NCBI RefSeq assembly: GCF_002878395.1
Contig: NC_061121.1
Location: forward strand, 11,020,662-11,084,661
Length of the DNA stretch: 64,000 bases
Reading direction: 5' to 3'
From: Capsicum annuum
Lineage: Eukaryota > Streptophyta > Magnoliopsida > Solanales > Solanaceae
Position 1 is the stretch's first letter, and each line of letters starts with the position of its first letter. The notes under the pieces are model-generated. The model was not told the origin of the DNA. It made no database searches and worked only from the letters and a program-made list of their open reading frames with translations. Position numbers and translations under genes: made by a program. Positions 24,546 to 34,139 of the stretch are shown one piece after another.

Positions 24546-24836
24546 GAGATAATCCCAATTACCCCCCTGGACTATACCCAAAAAGGTTATGACACATCTC
24601 AACTTAAAGGGGTCCTATTACCCCCTGAACTAATTAAAAGTGTAATTTTGACACCCTTAGTGCCTACGTGGCACACACGTGTGCCTACGTGGACACTTCA
24701 GTGTGTTGTGCCACGTAGGCACTAAGGGTGTCAAAATTACACTTTTAATTAGTTCAGGGGTAATAGGATCCCTTTTAAGTTGAGGTGTGTCGTAGCCTTT
24801 TTGGATATAGTTCAGGGTGTAATTGGGTATTTTCTC
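24546..24836. mobile_element. Foldback MITE 1, Mutator-type
   Basis: This 291-bp element is almost one inverted repeat. It begins GAGATAATCCCAATTACC and ends with the complement, GGTGTAATTGGGTATTTTCTC. The two arms (for example 'cttttaattagttcagggg' and its complement) meet near 24690 around a 'gtgcctacgtgg' palindrome. A 9-bp duplication TTTCTTTAA flanks it (24537-24545 and 24837-24845). A 9-bp duplication and long inverted arms fit Mutator-like MITEs. Confidence 0.85.
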
Positions 24837-24846
24837 TTTCTTTAAA

Positions 24847-25136
24847 GAGATAATACCTAATTAGTCCCCTAAACTATACCCAAAAGGGCTATGTCACACC
24901 TCAACTTAAAGGGGGTCCTATTACTCCCTAAACTAATTAAAAGTTAAATTTTCACCCCCTTAGTGCCTATGTGGCATATACGTGGTAAAACACACTGAAG
25001 TGTCATGTGTTCCACATAGGCACTAAGGGGATGAAAATTTCACTTTTAATTAGTTCAGGGGTAATAGGACCCCTTAAGTTGAGGTGTGGCATAGCCCTTT
25101 TGGGTATAGTACAGAGGGGTAATTGGGTATTTTCTC
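24847..25136. mobile_element. Foldback MITE 2, Mutator-type, adjacent to MITE 1
   Basis: A 290-bp relative of MITE 1 in the same layout (GAGATAATACC ... GGGTATTTTCTC) with arms meeting near 24990. The 9-bp duplication is TTCTTTAAA (24838-24846 and 25137-25145). The left copy overlaps the right duplication of MITE 1, so the two elements share target sequence. Confidence 0.85.
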
Positions 25137-25342
25137 TTCTTTAAATAGAGTTTTACTAACGTAAAATTAAGATAGCAATCCACTAAATCCTACTATTACT
25201 CAACTAGACTCAAAAGATTCAGCTATTTTTATTGAACGAGCTACTAGCTTGCTAAAGACTCGATCAACTGAAATACTAACATCGACTGAAAGAGAAAAAC
25301 AATAACCAACAGAAGTGATAACCACTACACCACCACCAACAG

Positions 25343-25542
25343 TGATCTTGTTGAGCCATGATGCCCATAAACACCAAAATAACTTTATGCATTTTTTTTT
25401 ATTTTCTCAGAGAACAAGGCTATCACGATTTTACAATAATAATGTGACAAAAAAACACTCAATTTTAAATGTAGAATGACAACTATTAGTTACTGCATGT
25501 AATAGTTGGCAAAACAGAATGCTCAATCAAATATACTAATTA
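25343..25542. other. Short spacer and 3' flank of sulfotransferase 2
   Basis: AT-rich, no gene recognised. It must contain the 3' untranslated region of the minus-strand sulfotransferase. Confidence 0.5.
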
Positions 25543-26541
25543 CTAAAACCTTAAACCAGAACCTTGAAACTTTTGTTCGATCACATCATTGAGTTTCTCA
25601 CTCATCTCTATAGTGAAGTAATTTTTCCAATCTCCAACTTCTCCTTTACGAAAGAACGATTTATTTGCCTCTCCAGTTGAAAATTTTCCATTTATATTCA
25701 CCTCCAAATTGCTCAAATTCTCAAAACTACACATTCTTAATATTTCCTCCGCCACTCTACTGTTTTCTTCCTCTACGGAAAATGGACAATCCAAGAATTC
25801 AGCCAAGCGTTTAAGTTGAATTTCGGGTTGTTTTTTAATTTCTTCATACATCACGAAAAACACTTGGTTTGGCTTTTCTATGCTTTTTTTCCAATAATCC
25901 AACACGTGATTCCAAAACGGACCAAAAACACTCACACCCTTGCAAAAAAGCTCAAACATTTCTTCAATGGATCTGGTATCGGTGTGATCAAGTCTTAAAT
26001 CATTTGCAAAATGCCACATAGAAATAAAAATGTCCTTAGGATTCCTACATAAGTAAACAAGTTTGGTTCTTGAATCTTGGACAGATTTTGGCAATGAAGC
26101 AAAGGGCAAATGAGTTGACAAGAGTCTAGGTGTGGTGAAGGATGAAAAGTTAGGGACTTGTCCATCAACATAAAGTGTCAGCTCTAAGTATGGAACAAGA
26201 TCATGAGGGTTCTTGACAAGTAAAGGGTGATTTTGTTCAAAAACAGGATGTTTCACTCGGTTTACAAGGACAAATAAAAGTGCTTTTAGCCAAGTTGTTC
26301 CTGATTTTGGAGTTGTAGCAAGGATGATATCACTATCATGAGCTTGAAATTGTTGTTGGCATGCAATCACACCTTGTAGTAGTCTTGGTGATAACCAAAA
26401 ACCTTGGTAATTGTAGGTATCTGATATAAGCCACCCTCTTTCTTTTGGTAGAGTTAAGAGCAATTTCTTACATTCATCACTAAGTTCATCCTCTCTTAAA
26501 TACTTGGGGGGAATTTGTGTAGAAGTTTGAGATGTTGACAT
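25543..26541 (-). CDS. Cytosolic sulfotransferase (SOT2 of the window)
   Basis: A single-exon, uninterrupted 332-residue paralogue of the gene at 5773-6774. P-loop PKSGTTWL is at 78-85 (Ser where the paralogue has Ala). The likely catalytic His is in LLSTHLPF (H144). YLCRNPKDIFISMWHF is at 163-178 and FFRKGEVGDWKNYFT at 296-310. It ends at GSGLRF, three residues earlier relative to the paralogue. It is expected to be a soluble PAPS-dependent enzyme acting on a small hydroxylated acceptor, whose identity cannot be inferred. Differences from SOT1 cluster in the N-terminal 45 residues and around residues 180-205, regions that often influence acceptor choice in this family. A TATA-like box lies about 80 bases upstream. 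Confidence 0.93.
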   Translation of the reverse strand: MSTSQTSTQIPPKYLREDELSDECKKLLLTLPKERGWLISDTYNYQGFWLSPRLLQGVIACQQQFQAHDSDIILATTPKSGTTWLKALLFVLVNRVKHPVFEQNHPLLVKNPHDLVPYLELTLYVDGQVPNFSSFTTPRLLSTHLPFASLPKSVQDSRTKLVYLCRNPKDIFISMWHFANDLRLDHTDTRSIEEMFELFCKGVSVFGPFWNHVLDYWKKSIEKPNQVFFVMYEEIKKQPEIQLKRLAEFLDCPFSVEEENSRVAEEILRMCSFENLSNLEVNINGKFSTGEANKSFFRKGEVGDWKNYFTIEMSEKLNDVIEQKFQGSGLRF

Positions 26542-26617
26542 TGTTTTAAAGTGGACATATATATAAATGGAGTGTTTGTTTTAGTTTGTAGGAGGAAAGA
26601 TTGATCGATCTATCTAG

Positions 26618-26632
26618 CTATATATACATATA
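26618..26632 (-). promoter_or_regulatory. TATA-like box of sulfotransferase 2
   Basis: The minus strand reads GTATATGTATATATA some 77-91 bases before the ATG at 26541. A second TATATATA lies at 26557-26565 but is very close to the start codon. Position only. Confidence 0.35.
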
Positions 26633-26649
26633 CATATTGAGCTAAATCA

Positions 26650-28047
26650 CCAACCTTGTGATAGGTAGATGATGATTTAGTTGGTTGCATGGTTGTTATA
26701 GCCTGTCTGGAATAGTTGTCATAATCTTAAAATAAATTCATTTGGGACCAATTTCATTCTTTGATTTCAGATAAGTACATAGCTTTCCTAATTAATTATG
26801 CTTATGTATGGTTAACCAATATAAATCTCATTACTATTGGAGCTAATTATTACTCCGTTTTCCATAAGTTTTCATTATTAAATAATGTTTCATTAAAATA
26901 TGACACGGATACATTATGTAGTCATGATACATAGTTAGTTACGGAAATATTGTAGCAATTGTAATCCTCCAGATACATGCAAATATACATGATTAAGATT
27001 TCTGGATACGTGGTGTAATTTCAGATACATCACATGTTATTCATATGTATTCGGATTCAGTGGCATGTATCCGCATGTATCTGAGGAGTTACATCATGCA
27101 TGTATCTATGAATTAAAAAATGTATTTGCATATCTGGCCGGATTATTATGAAATATTATATAATAAATTTATAGTAATAAAAAAAATAGATATAATAAGG
27201 GTGTCTAAAAATTTATGTAATTTACCATGTCTATCTTGAATGTAATGGTACTTGAAACTAATGCCACTCAATCTTTATATAATAAAAGAGATAAGTCACC
27301 ACTTAGATAAGTTAGAATCATTCATGCAAGTTGGTGCAATCATTTTTTATTGGGCATGTTTTCAAGAGAAATGTGTCATAGACATGTATTATATGATTAG
27401 TGCAATACCCTATTGGGCATACAACTCATTAGATCCAAAAGAAAACTAAAAACAAAGACAAAGTAAAAATAAATGAAGAAAAAGAGATGTTGATGCCCAT
27501 AATCCTTATCAACTTCTGGAATTATGAAGCTTTTGCATGGATTGCACCTATTTTGAGTACTTTTATTTTTTATTTTACTGCTTATTTAATGAAAATTTAT
27601 GAACAAAATAATATATTTTTGCCTATTTAAACCATAATTTTTTCGGTATAAGTTTAGCGAATATTTACTTCGGTTGGCATAATTAAGTTTAGTTTTCTAG
27701 TAATTAAGTTATGCGGCGTATGGCTTGGTGCTTTGTGCTTTTTTATTTTTTCCCCGAAAATACATTGTGGCCTCCTGGCATATGACATAATAATTAAGGT
27801 CTTTTATAGACTTTTACTGCATAACTTAGAGGGATATGTCCTCCCAGGCATGCAACACAGCTTGTGAGATATTACAATACGAATATATAAACTTATGTAG
27901 TAAAAAAATATAGTCAAACACAATTTTAACTTCACTTTCAATGTTAGATTTTCATGACTAAATGATGCTCACTAAATTATCCTTCTCCTCACCTCTGGCC
28001 TTCCTTCTCAATGAAAGTAGAGTTACAAGAAAAAAAAAATTATCCAC
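26650..28047. repeat. Sulfotransferase flank repeat, copy B (proximal part)
   Basis: This region upstream of SOT2 is collinear with 39130-40530 over about 1.4 kb. Shared blocks include 'tctggaatagttgtcataat', 'catttgggaccaatttcatt', 'gatgttgatgcccataatcc', 'ttagagggatatgtcctcc' and 'ccttccttct.aatgaaagtag'. Differences are substitutions and small indels. It contains no gene; the short frame at 27252-27449 is not conserved in the other copy. Confidence 0.85.
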
Positions 28048-28251
28048 TTCTGATTAGGGCCGGATATATTTTGATTAAAATTGAAAAAAAATAAAAAATC
28101 AAACCGATTGAAATTTAATTTTGATTTCAATTTTTTGATTTATTGGATTGGTTTCGATTTCAAATTTCAGAAATTCAGTTAAACAGTTGGGTTTTCAGTT
28201 TTATACAAAAAAATTTGGTTATACCGAAAAATCAAAATTATATAAATAATA

Positions 28252-28499
28252 CTCCCTCCGTTTCAAAAAGAATAACCTACCTTTTTTTTAGTTCGTTTAA
28301 AAAAGAATGATCCCTTTTCTTTTTTTACAATACTTTAATTTCAACTTTCCACATGACATGATTAAGACCACAAGATTAAAGGACACTTTGGTACATTTTC
28401 CACAACTTTAATTTAGGGCCACAAGATTCAAAAATTTTCTTTATTTTCTTAAACTTTGTGTCAAGTCAAAGTAGGTCATTCTTTTTTAAACGGAGGGAG
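28252..28499. mobile_element. Stowaway (Tc1/mariner) MITE
   Basis: A 248-bp element with classic CTCCCTCCGTTTCAAAAAGA left terminus and inverted AAACGGAGGGAG right terminus, flanked by TA on both sides (28250-28251 and 28500-28501). It is nested in the hAT-type element, so it is younger than that insertion or arrived with it. Confidence 0.93.
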
Positions 28500-28507
28500 T
28501 ATGTATG

Positions 28508-28563
<56 letters not shown>

Positions 28564-28570
28564 TATATAC
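28500..28570. repeat. TA-rich microsatellite
   Basis: A (TG/TA)n then (TA)n run directly follows the Stowaway MITE target site. The nearby open frame is an artefact of this repeat. Confidence 0.9.
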
Positions 28571-29078
28571 TAGTAACCCTAATCTTATGATTTACGTCGC
28601 TAAATTCATGTCTTGTGATATTGTTGTGGCAATTATTAGAATTTGTAGTTGTAGACTCGTAGTACTATGATTTGATGGATACCATTGGGAGCATCAAGCA
28701 GTTTTCCATGTTCTTGTGGTATTGCTTCTTTCCATATTCTCTAATGTCTTATATAATAAGCAGCACCTGTGCTGCTTGAGGTGTCGGTATCATCAACATG
28801 CATGCATCATCAACATGTTTGCTTAGTATTTCATAAGAAATTGACATAGATGTACAACATTTCAAAACTGAAATAAAAATTCGAAATAACCGAATCGAAT
28901 TTGTAGAAATCGAACTAAGCCAAATTTATTTTGATTTGGTTACAGTTGTCATTTTTGTCAATCCGAAAATCAAAAAATTAAACCAATATTAATAAACCAA
29001 ATCGAACAGATCGAATGCCCACCCTTACTTCTGACTTTAAATTTTCATAACAAAATGATGCTCACTAAATGACCCGTA

Positions 29079-29550
29079 GGGGGGTGCGGATATGCGGATA
29101 ACTTGTGTGGTAAAATAGATTTATTATGGGGTGCGGATATGTGGATAACTTGTGTAGTAAAATAGATCTATTATAAGTAGAATGGATCTATTTTTATTTG
29201 TGCGTGGATATTTCTTAACTTCTCTAAATATTTTTATTTTGAGTTTATTTATGTTAGTTTTATCGATATTCATATCTTGGGGGGTGATTATATGGTAATT
29301 GGTTAAATGTCTTACTATAGTATTCTTTATTTTTTTCCCTTAGTTTTTGTAATTCTTCTATATTATTTTGAAGGTATTCAAAATATTCTATATCTTTTGT
29401 TTCAAAATATCCAATTAGATTATCTTTCATAAGTTATTCTAATAATATTATTTCTTCCATATATTGTCTCCAATATTTTAAATATTTAAAGTCTATCATT
29501 TTATCCTGTAGTAATTGCAGAGTTACAAATTTCTGTATAATAATTTATCC
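29079..29550 (-). repeat. Terminal repeat of the pararetrovirus, left copy
   Basis: It matches the right end (to 38070) almost base for base from 29320 to 29550, and again over the 'ggtgcggatatgcggataa' double repeat at 29081-29165. About 140 bases between these (29170-29315) are missing from the right copy. Confidence 0.85.
29260..29499 (-). pseudogene. Small pararetroviral ORF, module B' (left terminal repeat, broken)
   Basis: An ATG at 29499 opens MIDFKYLKYWRQYMEEIILL. Codon 22 (29434-29436) is TAA, where the right-hand copy has Lys. Beyond the stop the frame is open to 29260 and includes the segment matching module B. This copy keeps the original C-terminal end that the right copy has lost. 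Confidence 0.45.
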
Positions 29551-29590
29551 TAATTGTACTGTAATGTATATCTAATTCTAGATTTTAACG

Positions 29591-29719
29591 CTATTTATTA
29601 TATTGTGTTGTTCTTCTCGTAGTGAGTTTTTTTAAATTATATAAACTATAACATATACTTTTTTCTAAATTTTCTAGGGTTTCTTCTATCCATATTAATT
29701 TTTCTTTTAGATTCTCCAT
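29591..29719 (-). CDS. Small pararetroviral ORF, module C
   Basis: A 42-codon frame (MENLKEKLIWIEETLENLEK start) lying between modules A' and B'. It is charged and helical-looking. No relative was found elsewhere in the window. Support is weak because it is short and AT-rich. Confidence 0.25.
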   Translation of the reverse strand: MENLKEKLIWIEETLENLEKSICYSLYNLKKLTTRRTTQYNK

Positions 29720-29807
29720 TATTTTTCTAATTCGGTTTCTATAATTAATTTCTTCATTTTAAATTATCTTGATTTTCTCTAGTTTTTCTAATATATTCTA
29801 ACATTTC

Positions 29808-29975
29808 TTAATCTGAATAATATCCATCTGGGTAATTATCCAGGTATAACTGTTCTATCCAATTTATAGTTTCAATTTCATAGTCTAATACTTTTTCTAA
29901 TATTATGCTCTTAATATCTATAATTTCTATATCTCTAAGTATATATAAGATTAAGATTTTAAGATTATCTATCAT
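29808..29975 (-). CDS. Small pararetroviral ORF, module A'
   Basis: A 55-codon frame abutting module B with no spacer (TAA|ATG). It starts MIDNLKILILYILRDIEIID, the duplicate of module A, and diverges into an acidic tail ending NYPDGYYSD. No function is known. Confidence 0.45.
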   Translation of the reverse strand: MIDNLKILILYILRDIEIIDIKSIILEKVLDYEIETINWIEQLYLDNYPDGYYSD

Positions 29976-30113
29976 TTAAAATTTGTTAAATACTTTATTA
30001 TAATATTTTTTAGTTGTTTGTTTTAATCTCATTAACTCTTCTATATTTTTACTAAGAAATTGTATATATTTTATATCTATTTTCCAAAATTCTAAATATA
30101 CATAATTTATCAT
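29976..30113 (-). CDS. Small pararetroviral ORF, module B
   Basis: A 45-codon frame (MINYVYLEFW start, VFNKF end). It begins two bases after the stop of module A, and its stop TAA is followed directly by the ATG of the next ORF. Its second half matches the small ORF of the terminal repeat: NIEELMRLKQTTKKYYNKVF here against NIEELQKLREKNKEYYSKTF there. It is missing from a standard 60-residue ORF listing because of its size. Confidence 0.45.
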   Translation of the reverse strand: MINYVYLEFWKIDIKYIQFLSKNIEELMRLKQTTKKYYNKVFNKF

Positions 30114-30115
30114 AG

Positions 30116-30316
30116 TCAGTGTGTGGGTTTGGTATGTAAGTATTTATAAGAGTAGTTCGGTAGGTGTGGTATATAATTAATTCTAGTCATAAAATATCTA
30201 TCAAATATTTTTTCCAATATGATTTTTCTTATATCTGCTATTTCTATATCCTTAAGTCTATATAAAATGAGTATTTTAAATTTATCTATCATTTCGTCAG
30301 ATAAATAATTATTCAT
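30116..30316 (-). CDS. Small pararetroviral ORF, module A
   Basis: A 66-codon frame starting MNNYLSDEMIDKFKILILYR. Its core is repeated in the ORF at 29808-29975: MIDKFKILILYRLKDIEIA here against MIDNLKILILYILRDIEII there. It ends TGA two bases before the ATG of the next small ORF. No known domain is recognised. The conserved spacing and duplication argue that it was coding when the virus lived. Confidence 0.45.
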   Translation of the reverse strand: MNNYLSDEMIDKFKILILYRLKDIEIADIRKIILEKIFDRYFMTRINYIPHLPNYSYKYLHTKPTH

Positions 30317-31149
30317 TTTTCATAAAATTGCTATTTTCAAAATATTCCCTTCAATCATGCACATAACAAAATATGATCACTTTAGGTTGCTATATACTAG
30401 ATTATTCTTAAATAACATATTCTTCAGTCATTATTAGCATGGTAATCTGGATACTTTTCCCTTAAACAGTGCCTCTACTCTGGTTACTCCCCTATCACGG
30501 CTTTCTTGCCTTACCTGTTTCACCTTTAGGATGGCATAGTTCTTAGGGATTTTTCTCATTTCACACTTTTCTAATAAACTTCTTAGCATGCTATTTTTCG
30601 AATAATTCTACTATAAAGCAACTAACATGAACTTATTTTATCATATCATGATTGTTAGGAATTTATGAATTTAGCTATTCATAATAGTAAATGAATATAC
30701 ATGTTCTGCTAGTTTTGATAATTCTAAGATTTGTTCCTCCATAGATTTTTCCATTGAAATATACCTATTTTTTAAATAATCAAATTATTTGTTGTAGACA
30801 TGAGAGAATTTTTTGCTTCAATCGTATGAAGGCCTGCCTTCATCTGAGCGAATGCTCTTCCATTTACAATACTGAAATTGAATATTTTACACTGTTCTAA
30901 CTTTACACGTATCTACATACTATTCCTAATCTTTTAGATAAAGTCTTAAAAACTTAAAAAGGTTAAAAACCCTATAGTAGTCTAATAATGGTACCTAACC
31001 TAGTAAAGACTAACTATACAATGTCTTTTACGTAAAAGAAATCAAAAGCTATAATAATTCACAAGTTGAAAACTATAAGTCCTATGTCCTTTTCATATCT
31101 TTAATGACTTTTTGATAACTTTGTCTTCTTTTCTTTATCCGTGATTGAT
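30317..31149 (-). other. Pararetroviral non-coding stretch between post-polymerase ORF and small ORFs
   Basis: No gene is recognised. The base composition becomes less extreme near 30420-30600 (for example 'ctcccctatcacggctttct'). This part may include the viral promoter region, but no single TATA box could be chosen among the many AT runs. Confidence 0.3.
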
Positions 31150-32463
31150 TTTCCTTTGTTGTTGTATCTATCTTCTTTTTATTGCTCAGTATTTCCAATA
31201 TTGCTTCATATCTTGCATCTTCCAGCTATTGCTTTTATCTTCTTCTATTCCAGTTGAACTTTTGGGACAATATTATCTTCTCCATTACATTTTAAACATT
31301 GATGGTCTGGATATTTATGTCCAATATCTGGTTAATAATTCTTCCGAAATAAATTTTTCTCTAATGGCTCTGGCGATAGGTTTTTTCTCTGGGTTGAGTA
31401 ATGTCAAGATCTATTGCCTAACGTCTTCCATATCCGCTTCTCGTAGTTCCTTTGAATTTGAGTATACTATTACATTACCTCTTGAATAATAACTCCATAT
31501 AGGATTTCTGTTGCGATAAGTGTTTCCTAACTCTTGAAGAATCGTGGATAGTCCAATAATTCTCTTATTTGCATAAAAATTTGGTATCTCAATTCTAGGT
31601 ATTTCTGGTTGTTGAGTAATATCTTCTGGTATAATCATATCTCGGGTCATTCCTATTTTTACAACTTGTATAGGTGATTTAACTTCATCATACAATATCT
31701 CTGCTGGTGCTGTGTAAAATTTTATAAAAAATAGGTTACCTTTGATTATCCTTTTAAAAATATTAAATGACTCATATATTTCTGGTATAGCGGATATTTC
31801 ATTTTCGTCTTGGGTATATATGGTACTAAGTAGTCCATATTCGTAACAAGTTTTAACTAGACTTGGTTTGGTTTTGGGTAAAGCAATTAGCTTATTGTAT
31901 CCGGTTAGCTTCTGGGTTATGTAATTTGTATGTGGTTCTTGGATGTTTATAGCTCTGGGGTTAGAATTTAAGAAGGTTTTTATTTTGTAAATATTTTCTA
32001 TGTATGTTCGGGCTGTAGAGTTGTAGGTCTTTTTGTCTTGGTTTAAACTATCTCGGTATGTGGTAATTTATAGGGGTATGAATATAGGATCTTTTGGTGT
32101 ATTTGGAATAAATGGTTTATCAAATAGCCTATTTAGGTTCATATTTGTATTTTTTGTAACTCCTTTTCTTGTAACTGCAGAACTAGATTGATAAACGTTA
32201 TGGGTTTTATGGAGTATCCCAACGTCTTCTTCTAGCTCTGGAATTTTAATGTCTTCCGATCGACATAGCTCTGCACACCGCTGAGTTAGCTGATTTGTAG
32301 CTTCAGACTTCAGTTTTACTTCATTAGTCTTTAGCTTTTCTATTTCATTACCCATACTGTCCACTTTCATTGAAAGCGTAGTTAGGGTGTTGAATATCTT
32401 TTCTAGAGTATCCTCTTCTATTATATCAGTCTGTGTAGCTTTGTCTTGATATGTAATCTGCAA
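31150..32463 (-). pseudogene. Pararetroviral ORF after polymerase (transactivator position)
   Basis: An ATG at 32463 opens a 131-codon piece. It begins MQITYQDKATQTD, has a short coiled coil (LTTLSMKVDSMGNEIEKLK) and stops at 32068. The following text stays readable: PRAINIQEPHTNYITQK near 31930, then the open piece 31411-31695 (IPRIEIPNFYANKRIIGLST). In Caulimoviridae with such an ORF, the gene after the polymerase encodes the transactivator/inclusion-body protein. I assign the position, not the activity, because no decisive motif is seen. Broken by stops. Confidence 0.55.
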
Positions 32464-32469
32464 TAATAG

Positions 32470-32849
32470 TTTTGTTAGTACTAATTACTTCAATTATAAA
32501 TGTGAAATTTAATATATTCAAGACTAGTCTCCGAATCTCTTTTGTTGTAACTGAATTTTGTATTTTCTTTGTTAGCCACCAACGTAACTGTGTATTATCT
32601 ATTTGTACAATAAACTTGTTATATACAATATATGGCTCAAATGCTAATAAACATTTATATAATGAACATAATTCTTTTCTATTTATTTTCCATTTTATTT
32701 CTGTTTCATTAAACGTACCTGAGTAATATCTACAATGGTGTTCTAATTTTTCTTCTTTATATCTATATTTAAGTACTCCTCCATAACTACATTCACTAGC
32801 ATTTGCTTCAACTATATATATAAATTTTCTATTTTCGTCTGAAATTGTA
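32470..32849 (-). pseudogene. Pararetroviral RNase H remnant
   Basis: The minus strand reads YIVEANASECSYGGVLKYR near 32770-32825, then NRKELCSLYKCLLAFEPYIV and FIVQIDNTQLRWWLTKK. The first catalytic Asp position is Asn (A-N-A-S). The Glu and the later Asp (QIDN) are kept. The next ORF begins immediately after, at 32463. Confidence 0.7.
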
Positions 32850-33720
32850 ATTTTGGTAATTCTTTACAAAGTATTTTTATTTTTTGAACTTGTTTTTTAT
32901 ATTCTTCATTGTAATTATATTCTAAATCCCTTTTTAATTTTTTTTGTAAAGGCTTTAGGTTTTTTGCTAATTTTGGTATATATTCTCTTACTTGGTTTAC
33001 TAATCCTAAAAATGATTGTAATTTCTTTTTTTGTATCTAATTCTTCTTTTAAATTTGTTATTTTTTGTACTATATGTTATTGCATTTTTACTCCACTTTT
33101 ATCTATTTGTATTCCTAAAAATTCTATTTGATTTTTTATATTTTTAGCTTTCTTCTCACGTAAACTTATTCCCGAATTTTCTATTATATCTGTAAATTGT
33201 TCTAATAACTTTAAATGTTCTTCTTTTGTTTTTGTATATAATAGTATATCATCTATGTATACTATACAATTAGGTAATTTTTTAAAATAACTATCCATAA
33301 AATGTTGATATCTACCTGGTGCATTTTTATATCCAAATGATAGTACATTCCATTCATAAAATCCTTGTGGTACCGTAAATGCGGTTAATTCATTAGATTC
33401 TTCTTCTAACTTTAAATGGTAAAATCCTGATTTACAATCAAATTTACTAAGTAATTATATCCTTGTATTTGTCTTATTTTTAATGTCTTATTTGATATTG
33501 GGTAATTATATGTCATAGTTTTTGCATTTAAATTTCTATAATCAATAACCATTCTAATTTTCCTCTTTTTTGTTCACGTTGCTTATTTACTATAAATGCT
33601 GGGCTATTATGTTTACTATTACTTTTTTGTATATATTATTTTTCTAACAATTATTCTATGTGCATTTTAAATTCTTTTAAATTGTCAAAATTATATGTTA
33701 ATGGTTTTTGACTTATTATG
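32850..33720 (-). pseudogene. Pararetroviral reverse transcriptase remnant
   Basis: Readable RT segments are SPAFIVNKQ then RMVIDYRNLNAKT (about 33530-33600), KFDCKSGFYHLKLEEESNEL (about 33390-33450), FTVPQGFYEWNVLSFGYKNA, and the open piece 33077-33298 with CIVYIDDILLYTKT. The first catalytic Asp region and YIDD are intact. A frameshift near 33440 and stops elsewhere break the protein. It resembles caulimovirid, not retrotransposon, RT. Confidence 0.82.
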
Positions 33721-34139
33721 CTATTTTTATCTATTAATTTAATTTTTATAGTGGTTTTATGTTTTTCCCATCCTTTTAATGGATCTTCATTATATAACTA
33801 TTCTAATTTTTTATTAATTATTTCTATCTTACTTATTGAAAATATAGTTATTTCCTTTTTATTTATTGAAAATACGACCAGTTCTATTGTATCTTCAGTA
33901 TTTTTTTATAGTTTCTAATTTTTGTGTAATTTTTCACTTCCTTCTATCCAATCAGTTTTATTTCTTATTTTATTAGTAACTCTTTTTGCTCTTACTTTCT
34001 GGTTACATGGTGTTGTAAACCACCAATCCGTTCTAGTTATTATATGTGGGTATAATTTATCTAAAAACGATATTTCTAAAAGCATATCTTTTGATGTTAG
34101 CTCATAATTATAGATTTCTTCTATTGTTAATATTTTATC

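Larger units (their letters stand above)
24446..25342 (-). repeat. Candidate 5' LTR of the minus-strand Copia element, with two MITEs inside
   Basis: On the plus strand it starts TGATG next to the primer site, and a plausible outer end is ...caccaccaacA at 25342 (minus: TGTTGGTGGTGG). Without the MITE block 24546-25136 and one target duplication the LTR would be about 300 bp. The other LTR is missing, so the outer limit is a guess. Confidence 0.45.
28056..29026. mobile_element. hAT-type non-autonomous element containing a Stowaway MITE
   Basis: A 971-bp insertion flanked by a perfect 8-bp duplication ACTTCTGA (28048-28055 and 29027-29034), the hallmark of hAT elements. The ends are imperfect inverted repeats: TTAGGGCCGGATA on the left and, reversed, AAGGGTGGGCATTCG on the right. 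The body is AT-rich text of the 'accgaa/ttcggt' kind common in these MITEs, with no transposase. It carries a Stowaway element and a TA microsatellite. Confidence 0.8.

Noticed and set aside
28458..28670. 70-codon frame with a run of Ile-Tyr
   Set aside because: It is created by the TA microsatellite next to the Stowaway MITE.
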